Shown here: positions 24,954 through 32,858 of the stretch, in pieces
Layout: each line of letters opens with the position of its first letter
Numbering within the stretch: position 1 is the first letter of the stretch
Assembly (NCBI GenBank): GCA_947626145.1
Contig: CANQRB010000001.1
Location: 372,001 to 436,000, forward strand
Source: an uncultured Clostridia bacterium
GTDB lineage: Bacteria; Bacillota; Clostridia; UMGS1883
Length of the DNA: 64,000 bases
Direction: 5' to 3'
Notes under the pieces: generated by a model
Database searches by the model: none
The model's input: only the letters and a program-made list of their open reading frames with translations
What the model was told of the DNA's origin: nothing
Translations under genes and position numbers: made by a program

Positions 24954-26042
24954 TTACATTTTTGATGGGTTGGACATAAGATACTTCTTTACCATCATGG
25001 CCACCTTGAAAACTATGGCGTGATCGAAGATGCGCAGATCGAGGCCGGTTATCTTCTGTACCTTGTCGAGGCGATACACAAGCGTATTGCGGTGAACATA
25101 GAGCTGACGGGAGGTCTCCGACACGTTCAGATTGTTGTCAAAAAACTTCTGAATGGTGAAAAGCGTCTCCTGATCAAGGGAATCAATGGAATCCTTCTTG
25201 AACACCTCGGAAAGGAACAGCTCGCACAGGGTGGTGGGCAGCTGATAGATTAAACGGCCGATGCCGAGGTTCTCGTAGTTCACGATGCGCTTGTCGTTGT
25301 CGAAAACTCTGCCGACCTCAATGGCGATATTGGCCTCCTTGAAGCTGCGCGCAATATCACGGATGTTGGACGCAACGGTGCCTATGCCCACAATAACATT
25401 GACCATGGCTTCGCTCTGAAGAGTGTCAACTATGCTGCGGGCCATCTTTTCAACATCCTTGAAAACCATGCCGTCCCGCATTTCCTTAACCAGCACAATG
25501 GTGCTGCCGTCCAGATCTATAACAAAGTCCCGATTGTTTTCAGGGAAAATACCTGAAATAACATCGAAAACATCCAGATCCTTCTTATCGAACTTGCGCA
25601 CCACAAGCACAACTCTCGAAGCCTCGTAGGCCAGATGGAGCTCCTTGCTCTTGACAAACACGTCGCCCGGCAGAATATTGTCCATGATTATGTTCTTGAC
25701 AAAATTCGTCTTGTCGAACTTGTCGTCATAGAACTGGCGCATATTGTCGATGGAAATGGTCAGTATTTCGGCAAACTTCGCCGCGGACGCGTCCTCGCCC
25801 TCCACAAAGCTCACAAACTCCAGCTTGCCCCTGGTTTCCACAGGCAAAAAGCTATAGCCCAGGTAATGAACCACATTCCCGTCGGCGGCCTCGCATTTTG
25901 AAAGTATCACGCTGACGTTGGCGTCGATCTCGGCGGGATTGCCGGGTGACGTTATGTACCCTGTGTAATCGATCATACCTATCTTTCTTCCGAAAGCTTC
26001 CTTAAGCTGGTAGAGCATCGTGTTCAGATACTTGCTTGCCAT
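24954..26042 (-). CDS. PucR/CdaR-type helix-turn-helix regulator
   Basis: The 362-residue protein ends with a PucR-type HTH: NVSETSRQLYVHRNTLVYRL followed by DKVQKITGLDLR. A GGDEF-like/CdaR central domain lies before it (around VGIGTVASNIRDIARSFKEANIAIEVG). The N-terminal third matches no sensor I can name. The true ATG is at 26042 with AAAGGA 9 bases upstream. It is the first gene of the ftsE-ftsX-M23-S41-DacF operon, so it may regulate wall remodelling in cis. The ligand is unknown. Confidence 0.85.
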   Translation of the reverse strand: MASKYLNTMLYQLKEAFGRKIGMIDYTGYITSPGNPAEIDANVSVILSKCEAADGNVVHYLGYSFLPVETRGKLEFVSFVEGEDASAAKFAEILTISIDNMRQFYDDKFDKTNFVKNIIMDNILPGDVFVKSKELHLAYEASRVVLVVRKFDKKDLDVFDVISGIFPENNRDFVIDLDGSTIVLVKEMRDGMVFKDVEKMARSIVDTLQSEAMVNVIVGIGTVASNIRDIARSFKEANIAIEVGRVFDNDKRIVNYENLGIGRLIYQLPTTLCELFLSEVFKKDSIDSLDQETLFTIQKFFDNNLNVSETSRQLYVHRNTLVYRLDKVQKITGLDLRIFDHAIVFKVAMMVKKYLMSNPSKM

Positions 26043-26123
26043 TGATCCCAATCCTTTCGCTGTTTATTTTGTAAGCCGCGATGATTGCCGAACCCGGTTC
26101 AAACGTCCGAACCCAATGAGGAC

Positions 26124-26152
26124 ATTATACTACATCCTCCGAAGTAATTCAA
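26124..26152 (-). promoter_or_regulatory. Sigma-A promoter of the regulator-ftsEX operon
   Basis: On the minus strand TTGAAT (26152-26147) and a perfect TATAAT (26129-26124) are separated by 17 bases. They lie about 80 bases upstream of the regulator start codon. Confidence 0.85.
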
Positions 26153-26160
26153 CAGGAATT

Positions 26161-26200
26161 TTGTAACATTTTTGAAAACTTTGTAACACTTTTGAAAAGT
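26161..26200. repeat. Two tandem 20-bp repeats upstream of the promoter
   Basis: TTGTAACATTTTTGAAAACT (26161-26180) is followed at once by a second copy with two changes (26181-26200). They end about 9 bases upstream of the -35 box of the operon promoter, a usual place for activator sites or UP-type elements. Confidence 0.6.
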
Positions 26201-26368
26201 TCGGCATATCGTGACTAAAACTCTATAATATTGTATCACCTTTAAGTAAAAATGTCAAGCCGTTAATCCTTATTTTGTGGACAAAAAATTACATATGTAC
26301 AGAAAAACAGGGCCGTTGTACCAATGCACATTTAAGAAAGATGAGGATTTTTTATAGGCAATTCATGC
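26201..26368. other. Gene-free AT-rich stretch
   Basis: No convincing gene was found. The stretch holds a 10-bp palindrome TACATATGTA (26290-26299) and one 20-codon ORF without a good ribosome site. Nothing further is supportable. Confidence 0.4.
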
Positions 26369-26414
26369 AACAAAGAAGGAAATCCGTTTTAATGAGCGGA
26401 TTTCCTTCTTTGTT
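26369..26414. terminator. Strong hairpin after gerW
   Basis: An 18-bp perfect stem (AACAAAGAAGGAAATCCG and its complement) encloses a 10-base loop. It is about 60 bases past the gerW stop on the minus strand. T-runs are short on both strands, so efficiency is uncertain. Confidence 0.7.
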
Positions 26415-26472
26415 ATTCTTATAATAAAATGTCAAAGATTCCAAAATAGTTATATACGCAGCTTCGCCCGGT

Positions 26473-26853
26473 TTATTCCGTGCCTTTCCGCTTATTCATA
26501 AAACCGCTGACCTTGTCAAACATTTCGGGCACGCTGTCGATGAGCTTGTCAACGGTGGTGTTGGCGGAATTAACCGGCAGGAGCTTGACGGTATCGCCGT
26601 TCACCACGAGAAAGCCGATGGGTGAAATCGAAATTCCGGCGCCGCTGCCGCCGCCGAAGTTTTTGGCCGCAGGCTCTCTTGACGGAATGTCGCTGCCGCC
26701 TGCGGCAAAGCCAAAGCCCACTCTGGACACCGGTATGATAACCGCTCCGTTTGCAGTCTCCACGGGGTTGCCGATGATGGTATTCACGTCCACCATGGAC
26801 TTGATGTTTGTCAGGGCCGTTCCTATAAGGTCATTCAACGGATGTTCACTCAT
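26473..26853 (-). CDS. gerW: GerW/YtfJ family sporulation protein
   Basis: The 126-residue protein matches the YtfJ family: HPLNDLIGTALTNIKSMVD, then GNPVETANGAVIIPVSRVGFGFAAGG, a Gly-rich GGGSGAG block and ISPIGFLVV. In Bacillus, GerW is made in the forespore and needed for normal germination. It is the clearest sporulation marker in the window. It lies 3 bases after a DUF2953 gene, a neighbour pair often seen in spore formers. Confidence 0.92.
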   Translation of the reverse strand: MSEHPLNDLIGTALTNIKSMVDVNTIIGNPVETANGAVIIPVSRVGFGFAAGGSDIPSREPAAKNFGGGSGAGISISPIGFLVVNGDTVKLLPVNSANTTVDKLIDSVPEMFDKVSGFMNKRKGTE

Positions 26854-26856
26854 TAT

Positions 26857-27600
26857 TTATTCCTCCTGTTTTTTTGATTTCCTCTTGTATCTCAGCCAGC
26901 CAAGGGCCGCGATGACAACCGCTCCTATTATGTTTGCCGGATTTGTGCGGATTATGCACTCGCCTCCAGCCTCCAGCACAGTTTCGTTATATGCGGGCGC
27001 TATACTTATCTCGGGCCTTTCCACCGTGACGAACTGTGTCAGCAGACCCAGCAGATTGCCCGCCACCGCCCAGAGCATACCGGTGTAAACGGCCGTGTCG
27101 GCGGCGTCCTGTACGCCCACTCTGATGTCCGCCTTGAGCAGGTTCAGCTTTAAAAGCCGCCGCAGAGCCTTCTTGAATGGGCCTATGAGCTCGCACGCCA
27201 TGTCGTAGTAATGAAGGAATTTATCCACAAATCCGGCGGTCTCACCGGCTTCCTCCACGGGAGCGGGTTCTTCGGGCTTTTTTTGTTTTGGCGGCTTTTC
27301 CCGTTTTTTCTCTGTCTGTTTTTTATCGGGTTTCTCCTTCTCCGGCTTCGGAGGTTTGGCGGGTTCCTTTTTCGGCGGTTCCGGAGGAGCTGGCGGTCTT
27401 TCCGGCGGCTCTTCTGTCTTTACAGGCTTTTCCTTTTTTACGGGTCTTTCCTTTGGCTTCTCCTTTTTCGGAATAATGTCAAAGCGCAGGAAAAGCACCT
27501 TTACCCAGACTCTCAGGCTGCCGCGGTAAACCGCGAATATTTTTACGGGCATAAGCAATATCGCTGCCAGCAGGGCGGCGACCACGGCAAGAACTATCAA
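26857..27600 (-). CDS. DUF2953 domain protein with Pro/Lys/Glu-rich linker
   Basis: The 247 residues start with a transmembrane segment (about 2-20). A long low-complexity linker of Lys, Pro and Glu follows (about 45-115), then a soluble domain and a second hydrophobic stretch near 222-238. The order and the partner gerW match the DUF2953 family found next to ytfJ in spore formers. The function is unknown; a role at the forespore membrane is inferred from context only. Confidence 0.75.
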   Translation of the reverse strand: MIVLAVVAALLAAILLMPVKIFAVYRGSLRVWVKVLFLRFDIIPKKEKPKERPVKKEKPVKTEEPPERPPAPPEPPKKEPAKPPKPEKEKPDKKQTEKKREKPPKQKKPEEPAPVEEAGETAGFVDKFLHYYDMACELIGPFKKALRRLLKLNLLKADIRVGVQDAADTAVYTGMLWAVAGNLLGLLTQFVTVERPEISIAPAYNETVLEAGGECIIRTNPANIIGAVVIAALGWLRYKRKSKKQEE

Positions 27601-28209
27601 CTAACTCATCTCCGTTTCCTCCGCGGCGGCGTCAGCAATTATGTCGGGCACCGCGGGCGGCCCGGCCTCGGGCGGCTTTTGCTTTTCGGGCAGGGGCGGC
27701 AGCTGATCCAGGTTTTTCAAACCGAAGCACCGCAGAAATTCCTCTGTCGTGCCGTAAAGTATGGGGCGTCCGGGGGCCTCGGCCCGGCCAACCTCGTCAA
27801 TAAAGCCGCGCTCCATCAGTCTTGACACGCTGTGGGAGCAGTCAACGCCCCGTATAAACTCTATTTTTCCCTTTGTGACAGGCTGATTATACGCGATTAT
27901 AGAAAGAGTTTCCAGCGCGGCGGCGCTCAGGCCCGCCTGTTTGCGGAGCTGTACCGCCTTCTGAATATATTCAAAATATTCCGGTGCGGAACAGAGCTGA
28001 AGGCTCTCCCCTATTTCCATGAGCCTTACGCCCCGGGTCTCAAGGCTTTTCTTCAGGTTTTCAACGGCACCGGTCAGGGTTTCGGCGTCAATGTCAAGGG
28101 CATACCGGAGCTTTTCCAGCTCCACCGCGTCGCCCACGGAGAACAAAATGGCCTCCACCGCCGCCTCAATATTCCTCTCCAAGGTCAATCTCACCCTCCC
28201 TGTTTCCAC
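27601..28209 (-). CDS. scpB: Segregation and condensation protein B
   Basis: ScpB bridges SMC heads with ScpA in the condensin complex. The 202 residues contain the paired winged helices, with phrases NIEAAVEAILFSVGD, AALETLSIIAYNQPVTKGKIEFIRGVD (in two parts) and GRPILYGTTEEFL. The C-terminal tail is Pro/Glu-rich and variable. The listed ATG overlaps scpA by 44 bases. A TTG at about 28188, with GGGAGG 6 bases upstream, is a good alternative start that shortens the overlap. Confidence 0.92.
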   Translation of the reverse strand: METGRVRLTLERNIEAAVEAILFSVGDAVELEKLRYALDIDAETLTGAVENLKKSLETRGVRLMEIGESLQLCSAPEYFEYIQKAVQLRKQAGLSAAALETLSIIAYNQPVTKGKIEFIRGVDCSHSVSRLMERGFIDEVGRAEAPGRPILYGTTEEFLRCFGLKNLDQLPPLPEKQKPPEAGPPAVPDIIADAAAEETEMS

Positions 28210-28912
28210 GCATACAGTACAGTCTGCCGCCGGACTCCTCCACCGTCAGATAATTTTCCTTGATCAGCTCCAGCACAGCCAAAAACGCGGCCACAAGCTG
28301 CCCCCGCGCGTACATTCCTTCGAACAGATCGTCGAACTCAACGGTCTCGCCCTCCGAAATGAGGGCGATAATTTTTACCGAGGCCTCACGAACGCTGTAA
28401 TTAGTCCGGCCGATGACCCCACGGAAGCTTTTCGGCGCCAGCTCCGCCTTTTCCCGATTGCGCTCAAGCACCGTCATAAATGCGGAATAGAGCCTGTCCA
28501 CGTCAACGGACTTATTTTCCACCTTGATTTTCGGAAAATCCAGACGCTCCGGCTCCTTAAACACAAGGCGATCCGCCCAATGGGAAAGGCGCTCCATCTC
28601 GCCCGATATTTCCTTGTAACGGCGATATTCCTCGAGGCGGTCGGCCAGCTCGAGCCGCGGGTCCTCGGCGTCCTCGTCCTCAACCGGCAGCAGCATACGG
28701 GACTTTATCAGCATCAGCTGAGAGGCCATGACGAGGAACTCTCCCCCAACCTCCATGTCAAGCTCCCGCATGGCGTCGATGTATTCCAGATACTGGTCGG
28801 TGATCTCGGCTATCGGTATGTCGTAGATATTAACTTTGTTTTTTGAGATAAGGTGGAGAAGCAGGTCAAGAGGTCCCTCAAAGGCAGCCACCTTAAATGA
28901 CAGTTCCTCCAT
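28166..28912 (-). CDS. scpA: Segregation and condensation protein A
   Basis: ScpA is the kleisin that links the two SMC heads. The 248 residues begin with the typical SFKVAAFEGPLDLLLHLISK. They contain VMASQLMLIKSRMLLP and end in a winged helix region with FLAVLELIKE. The ATG at 28912 overlaps the stop of the site-2 protease gene (TGATG), so the genes are translationally coupled. Confidence 0.94.
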   Translation of the reverse strand: MEELSFKVAAFEGPLDLLLHLISKNKVNIYDIPIAEITDQYLEYIDAMRELDMEVGGEFLVMASQLMLIKSRMLLPVEDEDAEDPRLELADRLEEYRRYKEISGEMERLSHWADRLVFKEPERLDFPKIKVENKSVDVDRLYSAFMTVLERNREKAELAPKSFRGVIGRTNYSVREASVKIIALISEGETVEFDDLFEGMYARGQLVAAFLAVLELIKENYLTVEESGGRLYCMRGNREGEIDLGEEY

Positions 28913-29604
28913 CAAATACCCCCTATAAGGGCCAATATTCCATTGAGAAGCAGATTTGCGAACTTATACCACAGCTCGTAAGCGGGCATGATGAGCAAAT
29001 TCAAAAGCCGGCTCAATATTCCGGTCAAAGACAGGATAATTAATATCGGAAAGCCGAAACGCTCATACCGCAGCAGCTGCATATAGGTGTCTCCGGGCAG
29101 GATTATGCCAAGTATTTTGCTGCCGTCCAGCGGCGGGAACGGGATAAGATTGAACACCGCAAAGCCGATGTTCAGCGAAACAAGGCTCTGAAGGGTGCCT
29201 ACCAAAAACCTCAGCAGTCCGTTGTAGCCCGTTTTAAAGTACAGCACGGTCAACGGCACATAAATTATCGTCGACAGGAACGCCAGCGCCACATTCGCCG
29301 CGGGGCCCGCCAAAGACACAAGGGCGGTATCCCGTTTACGGTTGCGGAAATACATGGGGTTAATGGGTACGGGCTTGGCCCAGCCGAAACCCACCAGCAC
29401 CATACACAGAGCGCCCAGGAGATCCAGATGAGACAGAGGATTAAGAGTCAGGCGTCCGGCCCTTTTAGCCGTTGGGTCACCCAGCTTATATGCCACAAAG
29501 CCGTGGGCAAACTCATGGACGGTTATGGCGGTAAACATGACGATAAAACGCTGGAGCCACATTACGAGCGTTCCTATGCCAAAGTTAAGAAATCCCATAC
29601 TCAT
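28912..29604 (-). CDS. Site-2 protease family membrane metalloprotease
   Basis: The 230 residues have five or six hydrophobic helices. They show the zinc motif HEFAH in ITVHEFAHGFVAYKLG and the third ligand in NLIPFPPLDGSKIL. This is the compact group without a PDZ domain, common in Firmicutes next to scpA/scpB. It cleaves substrates within the membrane; the substrate is not known. It is co-oriented with lysA upstream. Confidence 0.9.
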   Translation of the reverse strand: MSMGFLNFGIGTLVMWLQRFIVMFTAITVHEFAHGFVAYKLGDPTAKRAGRLTLNPLSHLDLLGALCMVLVGFGWAKPVPINPMYFRNRKRDTALVSLAGPAANVALAFLSTIIYVPLTVLYFKTGYNGLLRFLVGTLQSLVSLNIGFAVFNLIPFPPLDGSKILGIILPGDTYMQLLRYERFGFPILIILSLTGILSRLLNLLIMPAYELWYKFANLLLNGILALIGGI

Positions 29605-29624
29605 ACCTCCAAAAATAATATGAT

Positions 29625-30923
29625 TTATATATCGTTCCTCACCAAGTCCTCGTAAGATTCGCGCCTTACTATAACGCGGCTCGTACCGTCCTTGGTCATC
29701 ACCATGGCAGGTCTGGGAATACGGTTGTAGTTTGAAGCCATGGAATAGTTGTATGCTCCGGTGGTCAGGACGGCAAGAGTGTCACCAAGCTCCACGGGAG
29801 GCAGCGGCATTCCCTCGCCGATCAGGTCGCCGCTCTCGCAGCATTTACCGGCCACGGTCACAGGCTCCGTAGCTATGTCGCCGGACTTGTTCGCCAAAAG
29901 AGCCTTATACTTGGACTGATACAGAATATAACGGGGATTGTCACACATTCCGCCGTCAACGCTCACGTACCGGCGGATATTGGGAATGTCCTTTATCCCG
30001 CCCACGGTGTAAAGGGTAACGCCGGCGGTGCCGACTATGCTGCGGCCGGGCTCCATCATCACGAAGGGCAGGGAAATTCCCCTTTCCTCACAGGCGGAGC
30101 GAAGCACAAGGCTGACGGCCTCGATGTATTTGTCAAACTCGATGGGATCGTCCTCCTCGGTATACATCACGCCGTAGCCGCCGCCCAAATTCATTTCGGC
30201 CATTTCATAGCCTGTCTCATTTTTTATATCGGCAATAAGGCCGGCCAGAACCTCGGCGGCCTTTTTAAAGGGCTCAAGCTCATGTATCTGGGAGCCGATA
30301 TGACAGTGAACCCCGCCTACAATGATATTATCAAGCGTCAGGGCGTGACGTATTATGTCGTGGGCCTCTCCCGTTTCAAGAGCAAAACCAAACTTGGAAT
30401 CTATCTGTCCGGTCATTATGAAGCTGTGGGTGTGGGCGTCGATGCCCGGCTTTACGCGGAACAGCACCTTCTGCTTCTTCCCCTTTTCACGGCATATGGC
30501 GTCGATAGTATCCAGCTCCGTCTTATTATCCACCACAATGCGCCCCACTCCGCTCCCGACGGCATAGACCAGCTCGTCATAGGTCTTGTTGTTGCCGTGC
30601 ATACAGAGCTTTTCCGCCGGCATACCAGCCTTAAGAGCGGTATAAAGCTCACCGTCGCTGACCACGTCGGCCCCAAGGCCCTCGCTGTTCACTATGCGGA
30701 TAACCTCAAGGTTACACAGGGCTTTTGAGGCATAAAACACCAGTCCCCTGCCGCCGTAAAACTTGTCTATCGACTCCTTATATGTCCGGCAATGACGGCG
30801 GACGGCGGTTTCGTCCAGCACGTACAGAGGCGTGCCGTATTCCTTCGCCAGCTCCACGGCGTCACAGCCGCCTATTGTCAGGTGATTTTTTTCGTTGATA
30901 TTCAGTGCTTCGGACACAAACAT
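29625..30923 (-). CDS. lysA: Diaminopimelate decarboxylase
   Basis: LysA makes lysine from meso-diaminopimelate. The 432-residue protein is a PLP fold III decarboxylase: the PLP lysine is in VFYASKALCN (about 53), the glycine phosphate loop in LNLGGGYGV and the active-site cysteine in GKCCESGDLI. The ATG at 30923 has GGAGGAAAACA directly upstream; a start 7 codons earlier lacks that spacing. Two near-palindromic repeats lie just upstream. Confidence 0.95.
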   Translation of the reverse strand: MFVSEALNINEKNHLTIGGCDAVELAKEYGTPLYVLDETAVRRHCRTYKESIDKFYGGRGLVFYASKALCNLEVIRIVNSEGLGADVVSDGELYTALKAGMPAEKLCMHGNNKTYDELVYAVGSGVGRIVVDNKTELDTIDAICREKGKKQKVLFRVKPGIDAHTHSFIMTGQIDSKFGFALETGEAHDIIRHALTLDNIIVGGVHCHIGSQIHELEPFKKAAEVLAGLIADIKNETGYEMAEMNLGGGYGVMYTEEDDPIEFDKYIEAVSLVLRSACEERGISLPFVMMEPGRSIVGTAGVTLYTVGGIKDIPNIRRYVSVDGGMCDNPRYILYQSKYKALLANKSGDIATEPVTVAGKCCESGDLIGEGMPLPPVELGDTLAVLTTGAYNYSMASNYNRIPRPAMVMTKDGTSRVIVRRESYEDLVRNDI

Positions 30924-30941
30924 TGTTTTCCTCCATTCCAT

Positions 30942-31003
30942 CATAAGTAATATTATACTTATTTTGCGCGTTATTTCCTCATAAGTTATATTACACTTAT
31001 TTT
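30942..31003 (-). promoter_or_regulatory. Twin near-palindromic sites upstream of lysA
   Basis: Two 24-bp copies starting CATAAGT (30942-30965 and 30980-31003) are spaced 38 bases apart. Each has the inverted arms ATAAGT and ACTTAT separated by 8 bases, and -10-like cores (TATAAT or TGTAAT) fall inside them. This looks like a paired operator or a duplicated promoter for lysA. No riboswitch fold was seen. Confidence 0.55.
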
Positions 31004-31084
31004 ATATTGTAGCACACTCACAACAAAAAATCAAGTATAATTTTGATTTTCGGGCACAAACTATCCCGGAAAGGGTGATTTTTT

Positions 31085-31528
31085 ATGGTTGAAACAATAC
31101 ACAGCGACACAATAGACCTGCTGCGGGAATGCAACGCCGGAGTAAAAATGGGCGTGGACTCCATTGAGGACGTGATAGACAAGGTGGAGAGCCGGCGGCT
31201 GCTAGACAGACTGAACCGGGCGAAGGACGAGCACCAGCAGCTCGGCAGCGAGATACACGCTCTGCTGAACGAATACCACGACGAGGGAAAGGAGCCCAAT
31301 CCCATGGCCAAGGGTATGTCATGGGTCAAGACCAACGTCATGCTCTCGGTCAAGGAGAGCGACTCCACCATCGCCGACCTGATGACGGACGGCTGCAACA
31401 TGGGCGTCAAGTCCCTGTACCGCTATCTCAACAAGTACGGCGCCGCCGACGAACAGACCAAGGATTTCGCAAAGCGACTGATAAAAATAGAAGAGGATAT
31501 GGTCACGGACATGAGAGAATATCTTTAA
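31085..31528 (+). CDS. Predicted four-helix-bundle protein, function unknown
   Basis: The 147 residues are almost all helical by composition: charged amphipathic segments around 5-35, 38-70 (KVESRRLLDRLNRAKDEHQQ), 85-105 and 110-145. Glu and His occur in ferritin-like spacing (for example DEHQQLGSEIHALLNEYH). It recalls the DUF2383/ferritin-like group common in Clostridia, but I cannot name it firmly. AAAGGGTG lies about 10 bases before the ATG. It is divergent from lysA and ends in a very strong terminator. Confidence 0.6.
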   Translation: MVETIHSDTIDLLRECNAGVKMGVDSIEDVIDKVESRRLLDRLNRAKDEHQQLGSEIHALLNEYHDEGKEPNPMAKGMSWVKTNVMLSVKESDSTIADLMTDGCNMGVKSLYRYLNKYGAADEQTKDFAKRLIKIEEDMVTDMREYL

Positions 31529-31571
31529 AACACACCCCGAAGAGCGGCTGCTCTTCGGGGTGTGTTTTAAA
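31524..31571. terminator. 22-bp perfect bidirectional terminator
   Basis: A perfect 22-bp stem with the 4-base loop GGCT starts with TTTAAAACACACC. It includes the stop codon of the plus-strand gene. T-runs end both arms, so it can stop both this gene and convergent yfcE. Confidence 0.9.
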
Positions 31572-31596
31572 GGCTGCATAACCAGCGATATTTCAG

Positions 31597-32151
31597 CTAC
31601 TTTTCGGACTTATACTCACAGGTCCGCACGGCATTCCCTTCCATATCCTTCCATGTGAAGGTCCTGTCACAAAGCGTCATATAGCCGTTGCGGCTGCCGT
31701 CCTTCGGAATAGAAACCGAGCCGGGATTAAGGTAAAGCACGCCGCCCGCTTTTTCCATCGCCGGAACATGGGTGTGGCCGTGGAGTAGAATGTCGCCGCG
31801 GCACAACGGCGGCATATTTTCCGTATTATAAATATGGCCGTGGGTGGCAAAAACCGTCATGCCGCCGTCAAAAAGGAGGCAGCAGTCCGCCATAATGGGA
31901 AATTTCAGCACCATCTGATCCACCTCCGTGTCGCAGTTGCCCCGCACACAGAGTATTTTCTCCCTTATCCCATTCAGCATTTCGGCCACTTCCTTGGGCG
32001 CATATCCCTCCGGCAGGTCGTTGCGCGGCCCGTGATACAGTATGTCGCCCAAAAGCAGCAGCCGCTCCGCTCCCTCGCGCTCAAAGGCCCGAAGCATTTT
32101 TTCGCACCAATACGCCGAACCGTGAATGTCGGACGCAACGAATATATTCAC
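31597..32151 (-). CDS. YfcE/MJ0936 family metallophosphoesterase
   Basis: The 184 residues carry the calcineurin-like metal motifs: ASDIHGS, LLLGDILYHG, VRGNCD (GNxD type), ATHGH and GHTHVP. The family contains phosphodiesterases with broad in vitro activity on small substrates. The preferred start is GTG at 32151, with AGGTG 6 bases upstream; GTG at 32160 is less well spaced. It overlaps the preceding hypothetical gene in the same direction. Confidence 0.87.
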   Translation of the reverse strand: MNIFVASDIHGSAYWCEKMLRAFEREGAERLLLLGDILYHGPRNDLPEGYAPKEVAEMLNGIREKILCVRGNCDTEVDQMVLKFPIMADCCLLFDGGMTVFATHGHIYNTENMPPLCRGDILLHGHTHVPAMEKAGGVLYLNPGSVSIPKDGSRNGYMTLCDRTFTWKDMEGNAVRTCEYKSEK

Positions 32152-32156
32152 TCTTT

Positions 32157-32684
32157 TCACCTGCCCCCGTATATTTTCTCAAGGTTGTCTATCAAAAACC
32201 TCTGAGCTGTCGGCCCGTAGCGCAGCTGACGGTAAGGCCGGCCGTCATATTCGCCGTCCACCTCAATTATATCCAGTTCAAAGGAGCGGTCGTTCAGTTT
32301 TTTCCTTGTGTGACCCTCGCTGTCCTTTACGGACGACAGGTAACCTTCACTGACCAGCCAGGAGGCCAGCGCCACGCCGGATATGCCTTTTACGCCGTCT
32401 CCGGTCACGGCGTTTATCCTTTTGGCAACTTCGTTTATGCCTATGGGCTCTTCCGACACCTGCACCGCCGCCTTCTGCTCGGGAGTTATGCTGAATGGAC
32501 GGGCCCGTCCGGCGCTCCGGGGCCTTTCCATATATTCCAGCACATATTCCATGCACCGCTGGATCCTCTGATCCGCAAGGCTGTCACACTCAGACACATA
32601 TTCTCCCGTTGTGGGATTGATGCCCTTTGCCATGGCGCTCACATAAAGCTTCGCCCGCACAAACAGTTTTTCGTCATCCATCAT
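32157..32684 (-). CDS. Conserved-type hypothetical protein, possible winged helix
   Basis: The 175 residues are not recognised. The N-terminal part (KLFVRAKLYVSAMAKGINPTTGEYV) suggests a helical cap. The middle (INEVAKRINAVTGDGVKGISGVALASWLVSEGYL) has the look of a winged helix with a following beta hairpin. The C-terminus ends RFLIDNLEKIYGGR. It overlaps the start of the metallophosphoesterase gene and is probably co-transcribed with it. No catalytic motif is visible. Confidence 0.6.
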   Translation of the reverse strand: MMDDEKLFVRAKLYVSAMAKGINPTTGEYVSECDSLADQRIQRCMEYVLEYMERPRSAGRARPFSITPEQKAAVQVSEEPIGINEVAKRINAVTGDGVKGISGVALASWLVSEGYLSSVKDSEGHTRKKLNDRSFELDIIEVDGEYDGRPYRQLRYGPTAQRFLIDNLEKIYGGR

Positions 32685-32793
32685 TTTCTCTCCTCTGTTT
32701 ACAAGTTTACAAGCTGATTATAACACTTAAAACGTCAAAAATCAACGCTTTATTGAGATAAATGGGATATTTTTTATTATGGCAATTTTGAAG

Positions 32794-32822
32794 TTGACTT
32801 TTATCTTCCTTTGCTGTATAAT
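32794..32822 (+). promoter_or_regulatory. Sigma-A promoter of ddl-murF
   Basis: TTGACT (32794-32799) and a perfect TATAAT (32817-32822) are separated by 17 bases. They lie about 37 bases upstream of the ddl start. Confidence 0.88.
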
Positions 32823-32858
32823 GTAACATAGTGTTGATACAATTCGGAGGTGCTGAAA

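Noticed and set aside
26201-26368. Small protein gene or small RNA in the gap upstream of the ftsEX operon
   Set aside because: The only ORF has 20 codons and a poor ribosome site. The hairpin at 26369-26414 is explained by gerW, and no matching promoter was found.
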